From: Longimicrobiales bacterium
GTDB lineage: Bacteria; Gemmatimonadota; Gemmatimonadetes; Longimicrobiales; Gaopeijiaceae
NCBI GenBank assembly: GCA_958296005.1
Contig: CATQHQ010000002.1
Span: 738,501 to 802,500, forward strand
Length of the DNA stretch: 64,000 nucleotides
Direction: 5' to 3'
Shown: positions 25,996 to 34,610 of the stretch, piece after piece
How positions within the stretch are numbered: the stretch's first letter is position 1
How the letters are laid out: every line of letters starts with the position of its first letter
Made by a program: the position numbers and the translations under genes
Notes under the pieces: model-generated
The model's database searches: none
Told to the model about the DNA's origin: nothing
What the model saw: the letters and a program-made list of their open reading frames with translations, nothing else

Positions 25996-26071
25996 TTCCG
26001 CTATGTCGAGTACGCCCGATGACGTTCGTCGATTTCTGGGCCACGACGTCTCCGGTGCTGGCAAGTAGGTG
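25996..26071 (+). pseudogene. Decayed DUF1588-gene fragment (spacer 1)
   Basis: This spacer between SGNH copies 1 and 2 aligns with 24004-24123 of the CxxCH gene of module A. Shared runs include gtcgagtacgcc and acgtctccggtgct, and caagt-ggtgatgg with one mismatch. It has lost about 45 bases, mostly in one deletion, and carries frameshifts; the Trp codon of GKWVM has become TAG. Where modules A and B differ, it matches the A copy. The ATG of SGNH copy 2 coincides with the Met codon of GKWVM. Confidence 0.8.
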
Positions 26072-27346
26072 ATGGCATCGGGGAGGGGGGCTGTCCGCCG
26101 TGTGCGCGTGGCCTGTTGGAATGCAGTGCTGCTCATCGCCGTGCTGGCCCTGATTGGGCTTGCCGGGGAAGTGTGGCTCCGTTTGAAGGGCCCGTTCATG
26201 GCAGTTCAGCACCAAGACGTCTTCGTTGCCGACGTGGGCCCGCTGCTGCGTCCCCACACGGAGGTCCGCTGGACGAACCGAGTCGATTTCTGGACTGTCT
26301 CCCGCGCCAACAGCCTGGGGTTCCTGGACCGCGAACCGCCGAGCCCCGCGCGAGCCGCGGAGAGTTGTCACATCGCCGTGATCGGCGATTCCTTCGTTGA
26401 AGCGAGGGAGGTGCCGATCTCGGAGAAGTTCCAGGTACGGCTCGAAGAGATGGCCGCACGGGAGTTGCCCGCCCTGGACGTCACGACCTCGGCGTTCGGG
26501 AGGCGCCGTACCGGGCAGATCAACCAGCTGGTTTGGTACGACGAATACGCCCGGCATCTGCACCCTCGGCTGATCGTGCTCGTCTTCGTTCCAAACGATT
26601 TCGGCAACAACTTCCCGTTCTGGCAATCCGTGGCGGATGGCATCGACCCGGAGCATCTGCCGTATGTCTCCGCGGAGCGAACCGAGGACGGCGGATTTCG
26701 GTTGCGTCCTCCGGACCCGGACTACCGACGATTCAGGTTGAGTGACTCGTCCCTCCCGTCGCTGTGGACTACGCCCACCCCGGTTACTCCCCCCTCCTTG
26801 TTCCGATCGTGGTTGAATGCCAGAATTGTCTCGCGTACTGATGCACGCGATAACCACCTTTATGCGCAGCGACTGCGCTGGTTGGAACTGCTGAGCCAGC
26901 GCCCCACCCGTGCGCCGCTGTTCGACGAGCGGCAATCTGCGTCAAAGACGCTCCGGCGAATACTGGTCCCAAGGGCAACCAACCGACAGGTCAGTTTGCT
27001 GTTTGCGGAAGAGAACGATGGGCCGTTGTACACCGAGGCCCTCGCCTTCACCGCCTTCGCACTGGACGAGTTCAAGAAACGTGCGGAGCGGGACGGCGCG
27101 GCGCTGGCCATTTTGGCGCAGCACGCTGCGCACCGCCACGGGGGCGGCGTACTTGCTCGGCTGAACGAGCTCGCCGCGAAGCGACGCATCCCCGTCGTTG
27201 ACCATGGCGACTTCATCAACCGCCAAGGGGCCGAGCTGCGCGACGCCGAGTGGGCACATGACCGCCACTGGAACCTCGCCGGCCACCGCTGGGCGGCGGA
27301 AGCCCTGCTGGAATACCTGAAGCAGAATCAAGAACTCTGCGAGTGA
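26069..27346 (+). CDS. Membrane-anchored SGNH hydrolase, tandem copy 2
   Basis: The 425-residue product is closely related to copies 1 and 3: a membrane helix at about 14-33, Ser108 in VIGDSF, VFVPNDF, and D398-R-H400-W-N in place of DGHWN. A Gly-to-Arg change beside the catalytic His is specific to this copy and might affect activity. It starts in the DUF1588 remnant at ATG 26069, and no good Shine-Dalgarno sequence is visible. The middle segment (DSSLPSLWTTPTP) matches copy 3 better than copy 1. Function as for copy 1: likely a surface esterase or acyl-transfer enzyme, substrate unknown. Confidence 0.85.
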   Translation: MMASGRGAVRRVRVACWNAVLLIAVLALIGLAGEVWLRLKGPFMAVQHQDVFVADVGPLLRPHTEVRWTNRVDFWTVSRANSLGFLDREPPSPARAAESCHIAVIGDSFVEAREVPISEKFQVRLEEMAARELPALDVTTSAFGRRRTGQINQLVWYDEYARHLHPRLIVLVFVPNDFGNNFPFWQSVADGIDPEHLPYVSAERTEDGGFRLRPPDPDYRRFRLSDSSLPSLWTTPTPVTPPSLFRSWLNARIVSRTDARDNHLYAQRLRWLELLSQRPTRAPLFDERQSASKTLRRILVPRATNRQVSLLFAEENDGPLYTEALAFTAFALDEFKKRAERDGAALAILAQHAAHRHGGGVLARLNELAAKRRIPVVDHGDFINRQGAELRDAEWAHDRHWNLAGHRWAAEALLEYLKQNQELCE

Positions 27347-27350
27347 CCAA

Positions 27351-27426
27351 TTCCGCTATGTCGAGTACGCCCGATGACGTTCGTCGATTTCTGGGCCACG
27401 ACGTCTCCGGTGCTGGCAAGTAGGTG
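27351..27426 (+). pseudogene. Decayed DUF1588-gene fragment (spacer 2)
   Basis: As far as can be read, this spacer between SGNH copies 2 and 3 is identical to spacer 1, exactly 1355 bases further on, and carries the same deletion and the same TGG-to-TAG change. The fragment had therefore decayed before the last duplication, or the two spacers are kept identical by recombination. Confidence 0.8.
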
Positions 27427-28707
27427 ATGGCATCGGGGCGGGGGAGGGGAGCGGTCCGCCGTGTGCGCGTGGCCTGCTGGAATGCATTGCTGCTCATCAC
27501 CGGGCTGGCCCTGCTTGGGCTTGCCGGGGAAGTGTGGCTCCGTTTGAAGGGCCCGTTCATGGCAGTTCACCACCAAGACGTCTTCGTTGCTGATGTGGGC
27601 CCGCTGCTGCGTCCCCGCACGGAGGTCCGCTGGACGAACCGAGTCGATTTCTGGACTGTCTCCCGCGCCAACAGCCTGGGGTTCCTGGACCGCGAACCGC
27701 CGAGCCCCGCGCGAGCCGCGGAGAGTTGTCACATCGCCGTGATCGGCGATTCCTTCGTTGAAGCGAGGGAGGTGCCGATCTCGGAGAAGTTCCACCTATG
27801 GCTCGAAGAGATGGCCGCACGGGAGTTGCCCGCCCTGGACGTCACGACCTCGGCGTTCGGGAGGCGCAATACTGGGCAGATCGAGCAGTTGGCTTGGTAC
27901 GACGAATACGCCCGGCATCTGCGTCCTCGGCTGGTTGTGCTCGTCTTCGTTCCAAACGATTTCGCCAACAACTTCCCGCTCTGGCGATCCGTGTCGGATG
28001 GTTTCGATCCGGAGCATCTGCCGTATGTCTCCGCGGAGCGAACCGAGGACGGCGGATTTCGGTTGCGTCCTCCGGACCCGGACTACCGACAATTCAGGTT
28101 GAATGACTCGTCCGTCCCGTCGCTGTGGACTACGCCCACACCGGTTGCTCCCCCCTCCTTGTTCCGATCGTGGTTGAGTGCCAGAATTGCCTCGCGTACT
28201 GATGCACTCGAAAACCCCCTTTATGCGCAGCGACTGCGCTGGTTGGAACTGCTGAGCCAGCGCCCCACCCGTGCGCTGCTGTTCGACGAGCGGCAATCTG
28301 CGTCAAAGACGCTCCGGCGAATACTGGTCCCAGCGGGACCCATCCGACAGGTCAATTTGCTGTTTGCAGAAGAGAACGATGGGCTGCTATACACCGAAAC
28401 ACTTGCTTTCACCGCGTTCGCGCTGGACGAGTTCAAGAAACGTGCGGAGCGGGACGGAGCCGCGCTGGTCATTCTGGCGCAGCACGCTGCGCACTACTAC
28501 GGGGGCGGCGTACTTGCTCGGCTGAACGAGCTCGCCGCAGAGCGACGCATCCCCGTCGTCGACCAAGGCGACTTCATCAACCGCCAGGGGGCCGAGCTGC
28601 GCGACGCCGAGTGGGCACATGACGGCCACTGGAACCTCGCCGGCCACCGCTCGGCGGCGGAAGCCCTGCTGGAATACCTGAAGCAGAATCAAGAACTCTG
28701 CGAGTGA
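27424..28707 (+). CDS. Membrane-anchored SGNH hydrolase, tandem copy 3
   Basis: A 427-residue third copy with Ser110 in VIGDSF, VFVPNDF and DGHWN retained, so it appears catalytically intact. A six-base insertion near the start adds two residues relative to copy 2. Similarity to the array ends just after the stop (tgacc), where unrelated intergenic sequence begins. All three copies keep full reading frames, which argues that each is still used. It precedes the displaced DUF1552 gene of module A by 190 bases. Confidence 0.85.
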   Translation: MMASGRGRGAVRRVRVACWNALLLITGLALLGLAGEVWLRLKGPFMAVHHQDVFVADVGPLLRPRTEVRWTNRVDFWTVSRANSLGFLDREPPSPARAAESCHIAVIGDSFVEAREVPISEKFHLWLEEMAARELPALDVTTSAFGRRNTGQIEQLAWYDEYARHLRPRLVVLVFVPNDFANNFPLWRSVSDGFDPEHLPYVSAERTEDGGFRLRPPDPDYRQFRLNDSSVPSLWTTPTPVAPPSLFRSWLSARIASRTDALENPLYAQRLRWLELLSQRPTRALLFDERQSASKTLRRILVPAGPIRQVNLLFAEENDGLLYTETLAFTAFALDEFKKRAERDGAALVILAQHAAHYYGGGVLARLNELAAERRIPVVDQGDFINRQGAELRDAEWAHDGHWNLAGHRSAAEALLEYLKQNQELCE

Positions 28708-28897
28708 CCGCACTCGGGCCATCGGCCTGTGGGCCTCCTAACTCGGCTGGCGCGGCCCGCCGGGACTCGGTACTTTCCTTTGGATACAATCGCGGGACGA
28801 TCGCGGCGTCCGAGGCTAGCGTCGCCCGCGAGATCGCTCCGGTTAGAGGGCCGGGCAGCCGGCCTGCTCCGGGGCGCACGACCAGGAGACAGGAGCC
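28708..28897. other. Intergenic region before DUF1552 gene A
   Basis: This 190-base stretch holds no convincing gene. It probably carries the promoter that DUF1552 gene A needs after separation from its partner: tggatacaat at 28781-28790 contains the -10-like TACAAT, but no matching -35 is visible. A good ribosome binding site (aggaga, caggag) lies just before the ATG at 28898. Confidence 0.4.
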
Positions 28898-30289
28898 ATG
28901 CACCTCATCACTGGAGCCAGCATCCCCCGCCGCACGTTCCTGCGGGGTCTGGGAGCCACAGTGTCGTTGCCGTTTCTGGACGCCATGGTGCCGGCGGGGT
29001 TGCGGGCGTCGGCAGCGACTTCGGCCGCGAGCGGCCCAACCCGCCTAGTGGCGATCGAGATGGTCCACGGGGCGGCAGGGAGCAACGAGTGGGGCGCCGC
29101 GCAGAACTACTGGTCGCCTGCGGAGACGGGGCGGCACTTCGACCTGTCGCCCAGCGCCCTGAGTCCGCTGGAGCCCTACCGTGACTACCTGACGATCGTC
29201 AGCGACACCGACGTGGAGCCCGCCGAGGCCAAGAAGCCCAAGGAGATCGGGGGCGACCACTTCCGGTCCAGCGCCACGTTCCTGACCCAGTCGCATCCGA
29301 GGCAGACCGAGGGCTCCGACATCTTCGTCGGCACGTCGCTGGACCAGATGTTCGCCCGGAGGTTCGGGCAGGACACGCCGATCCCTTCGATGCAGCTCTG
29401 CATCGAGAACGTGGACCAGTCCGGTGGGTGCGCCTACGGGTACGCCTGCGTCTACACGGACACGATCAGCTGGGCCTCGCCCACCGAGCCGTTGCCGATG
29501 GTGCGGGACCCCCGCGTCGCGTTCGACCAGATCTTCGGGGCGGGCGGCTCCCCGGAGGAGCGGGCGGCTAGGCGTCGCACCAACCGCAGCATTCTCGACT
29601 TCATCGGCGATCGCGTGGCCCAGCTGAAGCGGACACTGGGGCCGACAGACCTGATCCGCCTAGACCGCTACATGGAGAATGTGCGGGAGCTGGAGCGGCG
29701 CATCGAGACGGTGGAGGCTCGCAACGCCAGCGGTGAGGGACGGGAGCTGCCCGAAGCGCCAGCCGGCGTGCCCGACTCGTTCGAGGAGCACGTGCGGCTC
29801 ATGTTCGACTTGCAGGCGCTGGCCTTTGCGTCGGACGCCACACGGGTCTTCTCGTTCAAGATGGGACGCGACTCCTCGGCTCGGGTCTTTCCCGAGAGCG
29901 GCGTGGACAAGCCCTTCCATCCGGCGTCGCACCACGGCGGCAGCGAGGGGAACATTACGGACTTCGCGCAGATCAACCGCTACCACGTGGGGCAGTTGCC
30001 CTACTTCTTGGACCGCCTGCGGGAGATGAACGACGGCGATGCGGACCTGCTGGATCGCACCATGATCGTCTACGGCTCCCCGATGGGCGACCCGAACGTG
30101 CACAACCACAAGCGTTGCCCCCTGTTCGTCGCCGGGAAGGCGAACGGCGCGCTGGAAGGCGGCATGCACGTGCGCGCGGCCCCGGGAACGCCGATGGCCA
30201 ACGTCATGCTGTCGCTGGCGCACAAGCTGGGGATGGACGACATGAAGCGCTTCGGCAACAGCACCGGCGACTTCTCGCTGGCGGTCTAG
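28898..30289 (+). CDS. Tat-exported DUF1552 protein (module copy A)
   Basis: A 463-residue protein of unknown function. The N-terminus has a twin-arginine signal (IPRRTFLRGLG followed by a hydrophobic stretch), so it is exported folded. The DUF1552 domain fills the rest: VAIEMVHGAAGSN, GGDHFRSSATFLTQ, ENVDQSGGCAYGYACVYTD, FKMGRDSSARVFPESG, SHHGG and a C-terminal KRFGNSTG. DUF1552 genes regularly follow DUF1592-type CxxCH genes, here separated by the SGNH array. Conserved His, Asp and Ser residues suggest an enzyme, but no activity is established. An ankyrin gene follows after nine bases. The paralogue is at 34607-36001. Confidence 0.88.
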   Translation: MHLITGASIPRRTFLRGLGATVSLPFLDAMVPAGLRASAATSAASGPTRLVAIEMVHGAAGSNEWGAAQNYWSPAETGRHFDLSPSALSPLEPYRDYLTIVSDTDVEPAEAKKPKEIGGDHFRSSATFLTQSHPRQTEGSDIFVGTSLDQMFARRFGQDTPIPSMQLCIENVDQSGGCAYGYACVYTDTISWASPTEPLPMVRDPRVAFDQIFGAGGSPEERAARRRTNRSILDFIGDRVAQLKRTLGPTDLIRLDRYMENVRELERRIETVEARNASGEGRELPEAPAGVPDSFEEHVRLMFDLQALAFASDATRVFSFKMGRDSSARVFPESGVDKPFHPASHHGGSEGNITDFAQINRYHVGQLPYFLDRLREMNDGDADLLDRTMIVYGSPMGDPNVHNHKRCPLFVAGKANGALEGGMHVRAAPGTPMANVMLSLAHKLGMDDMKRFGNSTGDFSLAV

Positions 30290-30298
30290 GGGGCGACG

Positions 30299-32101
30299 AT
30301 GGGCAGGACGGCGATGCTCGCGGCGGCGTTGCTGGCCGTCGTCGCGCCCCAGTCGGCGTCGGTGCCCTGGTCGGCCCCGGCACCCCTCGCGGCGCCCGAC
30401 TCCCCGGTCGCCGATGCGGCGATGCGGGGGGACGCCGACGCCGTTCGGTCGCTGGTCGCCCGCGGGGAGGACGTGAACCAAGCGCAGGGCGACGGCATGA
30501 CCGCGCTTCACTGGGCGGCGCGCAACCGGGACGCTTCGCTGGCACGGTTCCTGCTCGAAGCGGGGGCCGATGTGAGCGCGGAGACCCGGATCGGGCCGTA
30601 CACTCCGCTCCACTTGGCGGCGCGGGCCGGAGCGGGGGAGATGACGGAGCTGCTGCTGGGTGCCGGTGCCGACCCGAACGCGGCGACTCGCGGCTCGGGC
30701 GGCGCCCGGCCCCTCCACTTTGCCGCGGAGGCGGGGGACCCGCGGACCGTGGAAGCGTTGCTGGACGCTGGCGCCGGCCCGAACGCCGCCGAGACGGCTT
30801 GGGGGCAGACGCCTCTGATCTTTGCCGCGTCAGCGGGCAGGACGGCGGCCGTTCGGTCGTTGCTGGCCGCGGGCGCGGACCCGTCGGCCGCGACCAAGGT
30901 GATCGACGTGGCGGAGCGGGCCGTCGCCGACCGGATCGAGCGCGCCGAGCGCAACCAGCGGATCAAGGCCGGGGAGCGATGGGACCCGGCGACGGCGAAG
31001 GCGGCGCGCACGCGGGTCCAGGCGGAGCGCCAGCAGTCGGAGGCCCGTCGGGCGCTGGCGGAGGCGGCGTCCCGGGAGGAGGCGCAGACGCGGATGATCG
31101 AGGAGCCGGAGCCCCTCTCCTACGGCGAGCTGGTCGGAGGCCACGGGGGACTCACGGCGCTTCTTCACGCGGCCCGCGAAGGGCACGCCGAGACGGCCTG
31201 GGCGCTTCTGGACGGCGGTGCCGAGATCGACCAGACGAGCGCAGGCGACGGCACCAGCCCCATACTCATGGCGGTGATCAACGGCCACTTCGACCTGGCG
31301 ATGCGGTTTCTGGAGCGTGGCGCGGATCCCAACAACGCGAGCCGCGCGGGCGCCGCGCCTCTCTTTGCGGTGCTCAACACCCACTGGGCGCCGAAGTCGC
31401 GCTACCCCCAGCAGCACGTCTACATGCAACAGGACCACACCTACCTGGAGGCGATGCGCAAACTGCTGGCCGCCGGCGCGGATCCCAACGCGCGGCTCGC
31501 CAAGCACCTGTGGTTCATGTCGTTCAACTTCGACCTGCTGCAGATTGACGCCAAGGGAGCGACGCCGTTCTGGCGGGCGGCCTACGCGCTGGACGTGGAG
31601 GCCATGAAGCTCCTGGTCGAGCACGGCGCGGACCCCTCGATCCCCACCGAGAAAGTCCCGTCCCGGCGCTACGGACGGGGAGGGGAGGAAGTGGACCACT
31701 CGGGGCTGCCTCCCGTCCCTGTGGGCGGGCCCGCAGTCCGGCCTATCCACGCTGCGTCGGGAGTCGGGTACGGACAGGGGTTCGCCGGCAACGCGCACCG
31801 CCACGTTCCCGACGGCTGGCTCCCGGCCGTCCGGTACTTGGTCGAAGAGCTGGGGGCCGACGTGAACGCCCGCGACCACGACGGGTACAGCCCTCTTCAC
31901 CACGCCGCGGCCCGGGGCGACAACGACCTGGTCCGCTACTTGGTCGCCCAAGGCGCCGACGTCACCGTCGTGAGCCGCCGCGGCCAGACGACCGTGGACA
32001 TGGCCAACGGCCCGGTCCAGCGCATCCAGCCCTTTCCGGAGACCGTCGCTCTGCTGGAGAGCATGGGGGCCGTCAACAACCACAACTGCGTCTCCTGCTA
32101 G
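30299..32101 (+). CDS. Secreted ankyrin-repeat protein ending in CVSC (module copy A)
   Basis: A 600-residue protein with a signal peptide (about 1-30) and roughly nine ankyrin repeats in two blocks (about 38-205 and 275-565), e.g. DGMTALHWAARNRDASLARF and DGYSPLHHAAARGDNDLVRY. A charged, probably coiled-coil linker (about 205-262) separates the blocks. Near residue 490 is VGYGQGFAGNAHRHVPDGW, shared with the paralogue. It ends in NNHNCVSC. Ankyrin repeats bind proteins, so it probably scaffolds its exported neighbours in the periplasm. It lies nine bases after the DUF1552 gene and 16 before the CxxCH gene of module B. Confidence 0.88.
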   Translation: MGRTAMLAAALLAVVAPQSASVPWSAPAPLAAPDSPVADAAMRGDADAVRSLVARGEDVNQAQGDGMTALHWAARNRDASLARFLLEAGADVSAETRIGPYTPLHLAARAGAGEMTELLLGAGADPNAATRGSGGARPLHFAAEAGDPRTVEALLDAGAGPNAAETAWGQTPLIFAASAGRTAAVRSLLAAGADPSAATKVIDVAERAVADRIERAERNQRIKAGERWDPATAKAARTRVQAERQQSEARRALAEAASREEAQTRMIEEPEPLSYGELVGGHGGLTALLHAAREGHAETAWALLDGGAEIDQTSAGDGTSPILMAVINGHFDLAMRFLERGADPNNASRAGAAPLFAVLNTHWAPKSRYPQQHVYMQQDHTYLEAMRKLLAAGADPNARLAKHLWFMSFNFDLLQIDAKGATPFWRAAYALDVEAMKLLVEHGADPSIPTEKVPSRRYGRGGEEVDHSGLPPVPVGGPAVRPIHAASGVGYGQGFAGNAHRHVPDGWLPAVRYLVEELGADVNARDHDGYSPLHHAAARGDNDLVRYLVAQGADVTVVSRRGQTTVDMANGPVQRIQPFPETVALLESMGAVNNHNCVSC

Positions 32102-32117
32102 GCGTGGCGGTGGAGCC

Positions 32118-34610
32118 GTGAGCAAGCTCGCCGTGCTGCTGGCCGGCGCCGGAGCGGCGGTTGGCGCGATCGCCTACCAGAGTCCAACCGGTTCCCATGG
32201 CGGTGCTCCGGGGTTGGCTGCCGGCGGTTTCGCGATCGAACGCCCGTCGCCCGACAACGAGGTCGTGCGGCAGTACTGCGTTCGGTGCCACAACGACCGG
32301 CGGTTGCTGGGCGGCATGTCGCTGGAGCGGTTCGACGCCGCCGACGCCGTAGCCAGCGCCGAACTCGCCGAACGCATGATTCGGAAGCTTCGCGCCGGGA
32401 TGATGCCTCCGCCGGGCGCTCGGCGGCCCGACGAGCACGTGCTGACGGGGCTGGCGGTCTCCCTTGAGGAGCAGCTGGATCGCGCGGCGGAGCACAACCC
32501 GAACCCGGGTCGTCGGACCTTCCAGCGTCTCAACCGGGCCGAGTACGCGGCGTCCGTGCGCGACCTGCTCGACCTGCAGATCGACGCGGGCAAGTACCTG
32601 CCCCTCGACACCAAGAGCGCCAACTTCGACAACATTGCCGACGTGCAGCTGCTGTCGGCCACGCTGGCGACCGGGTACCTGCGCGCCGCCGCCGAAGTCA
32701 GCCGGCTGGCCTTGGGCGACCCCCATGTGACGCCCAGCGAAGCCACCTACCGGGTTTCGCGTTGGGACTCGCAGACGGAGCGGGCCGAGGGCGCGCCCTA
32801 CGGCACGCGGGGCGGCGTCGCGGTCGTGCACAACTTTCCGGCGGACGGAGCATACGTCTTCCGCGTGTCGTTCCATCACGAGACCACGGGTGCGCTCTAC
32901 GGCAACGGCCGCAACGCCCTCCACACGGACGACGGGACCCCGGAGCTGCTGGAGATATCGGTGGACGGCGAGCCTGTAGCGGCGCTGGAAGTCAACCGCT
33001 GGATGCACGCGTCGGACCCGGACGGGGTGAACATCCGCACCGGGCGAGTCCATGTCCAGGCGGGACCCCGCCGAGTTGCGGCCGCGTTCGTGCGACGGGT
33101 GGAAGGGCCGTTGCAGGACTTGATCTCGCCTCACGAGTGGTCGCTGGCCAGCACGAGCATCGCCGGGTCCTACGGCTTCACCGTGTTGCCGCACCTGCGG
33201 GACATGGCGATCGGCGGCCCATACGAGCCCGCGGGCGCGACCGAGACGCCCAGCCGAGCCAAGGTGTTGTCGTGCCGCCCCGAGTCGCCGGCGGAAGAAC
33301 GGCCTTGCGCGAGGGAGATCGTGACGAAGCTGGGTACGCAGGCGTACCGGCGCTTCCTCAACGGCGCGGACGTGGACGCCTTGATGGGCCTCTACGACGT
33401 CGGCGCCGAAGACGGCGCCTTCGAGGCCGGCGTGCGCATGGCGCTGGAAGGGATCCTGGCCAGTCCCCACTTCGTCTTCCGCTTCGAGGAGCCGGTCGGG
33501 GCGGGCGCGGTCGACCGGTCCGGCGTCTACGCGATCAGCGACGTGGACTTGGCGGCCCGGCTGTCGTTCTTCCTCTGGGGGACGGGACCCGACGCCGAGC
33601 TGATGACCGTCGCCCGCGACGGCCTGTTGTCCTCCGACCCGACGGCGATGCAAGCGCAAGTGCGGCGTATGCTTCAGGACCAGCGGGCTTCGTCGCTCTC
33701 GACCCGCTTCGCCGCCCAGTGGATGCGCCTTCAGGACTTGGAGAAGGTCCAGCCCGACGTGCGGGTCGCCCCCGACTTCGACGAACAGCTGAAGCGCTCC
33801 ATGCGCAAGGAAACCGAGCTGTTCTTCGACCACCTCGTGAGGGAAGACCGCCCGCTGCTGGACCTGTACGCCGCGAACTACACCTTTGTGGACGATCGGC
33901 TGGCCCGGCACTACGGAATCGCAGGCGTGGCCGGCAGCCGATTCCGGCGCGTGGAGTACGCCAACCCGGAGCGTCGAGGCGTGCTGGCGCACGGAAGCGT
34001 GCTGACGCTCACCTCCCATGCGGGCCGCACGTCTCCTGTGCTGCGGGGCAAGTGGGTCATGGAAGTGCTGCTTGGGACGCCGCCTCCGCCCCCGCCGCCC
34101 GACGTGCCGGAGCTGGAGGAGGAAGCTGTGGAGGACGGGCGCTTCCTCACGGTCAGGGAGCGGATGGAGATCCACAGGTCTAACCCGGCGTGCAGCTCCT
34201 GCCACCGCATGATCGATCCCATCGGCTTGGCGCTCGAGAACTTCGACGTGACCGGCGCGTGGCGGATCAAGGACCAGGGCGTCCCCGTGGATGCGGCCGG
34301 CGAGCTCTACGACGGCACGCCGCTGGCGTCGCCCACGGACCTGCGAGACGCGTTGCTGGCGCGGCCCGAGCCGCTGGTCCGGACCTTCACCGAGAACCTC
34401 ATGGCCTACGCCCTCGGGCGGCGGCTGGAGTACTACGACATGCCGACGGTTCGGCGCATCGCGCGTGCGGCCGCCGAGGAAGACTACCGAATCTCCGCCT
34501 TCATCCTGGGCGTGGCCAACAGCGACGCCTTCCGCATGAAGGCCGAATCCGACGTGACGGCCGGGGAGCCGGCCGGTGCCGGCCGCGACGCCGAGGGAGC
34601 ACTCCGATGA
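32118..34610 (+). CDS. Exported CxxCH protein, DUF1587/1595/1592/1588/1585 (module copy B)
   Basis: An 830-residue paralogue of the protein at 22201-24666. The GTG 32118 start gives a short hydrophobic N-terminal segment acting as signal peptide or anchor. It keeps CVRCH near residue 54 and a second motif CSSCH in DUF1588, with the same domain order (FQRLNRAEYAASVRDLLD, LSFFLWGTGPDAEL, GKWVMEVLLGTPPPPPPPDV, LMAYALGRRLEYYDMP). Unlike copy A it is overlapped directly by its DUF1552 partner (ATGA at 34607), showing the undisturbed arrangement. The role is unknown; covalent haem at both motifs is predicted from the motif alone. Confidence 0.88.
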   Translation: MSKLAVLLAGAGAAVGAIAYQSPTGSHGGAPGLAAGGFAIERPSPDNEVVRQYCVRCHNDRRLLGGMSLERFDAADAVASAELAERMIRKLRAGMMPPPGARRPDEHVLTGLAVSLEEQLDRAAEHNPNPGRRTFQRLNRAEYAASVRDLLDLQIDAGKYLPLDTKSANFDNIADVQLLSATLATGYLRAAAEVSRLALGDPHVTPSEATYRVSRWDSQTERAEGAPYGTRGGVAVVHNFPADGAYVFRVSFHHETTGALYGNGRNALHTDDGTPELLEISVDGEPVAALEVNRWMHASDPDGVNIRTGRVHVQAGPRRVAAAFVRRVEGPLQDLISPHEWSLASTSIAGSYGFTVLPHLRDMAIGGPYEPAGATETPSRAKVLSCRPESPAEERPCAREIVTKLGTQAYRRFLNGADVDALMGLYDVGAEDGAFEAGVRMALEGILASPHFVFRFEEPVGAGAVDRSGVYAISDVDLAARLSFFLWGTGPDAELMTVARDGLLSSDPTAMQAQVRRMLQDQRASSLSTRFAAQWMRLQDLEKVQPDVRVAPDFDEQLKRSMRKETELFFDHLVREDRPLLDLYAANYTFVDDRLARHYGIAGVAGSRFRRVEYANPERRGVLAHGSVLTLTSHAGRTSPVLRGKWVMEVLLGTPPPPPPPDVPELEEEAVEDGRFLTVRERMEIHRSNPACSSCHRMIDPIGLALENFDVTGAWRIKDQGVPVDAAGELYDGTPLASPTDLRDALLARPEPLVRTFTENLMAYALGRRLEYYDMPTVRRIARAAAEEDYRISAFILGVANSDAFRMKAESDVTAGEPAGAGRDAEGALR

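Larger units (their letters stand above)
24709..28712 (+). repeat. Tandem array of three SGNH genes, 1355-bp period
   Basis: Equivalent points in copies 2 and 3 (starts 26069 and 27424; spacer fragments 25996 and 27351) are 1355 bases apart, and the stops of copies 1 and 2 (25991 and 27346) show the same distance. The unit is one gene plus a 77-base spacer. Gene ends are nearly identical, while the central third varies. The array separates two genes that are directly adjacent in the paralogous module B. Confidence 0.9.

Noticed and set aside
24672-28712. CRISPR array or transposon as the cause of the repeats
   Set aside because: The period is 1355 bases with full coding sequences, no short spaced repeats, no terminal inverted repeats and no transposase.
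30115-31548. 477-codon plus-strand frame overlapping the ankyrin gene
   Set aside because: Arg/Gly-rich shadow frame; the ankyrin frame has clear repeats and a signal peptide.
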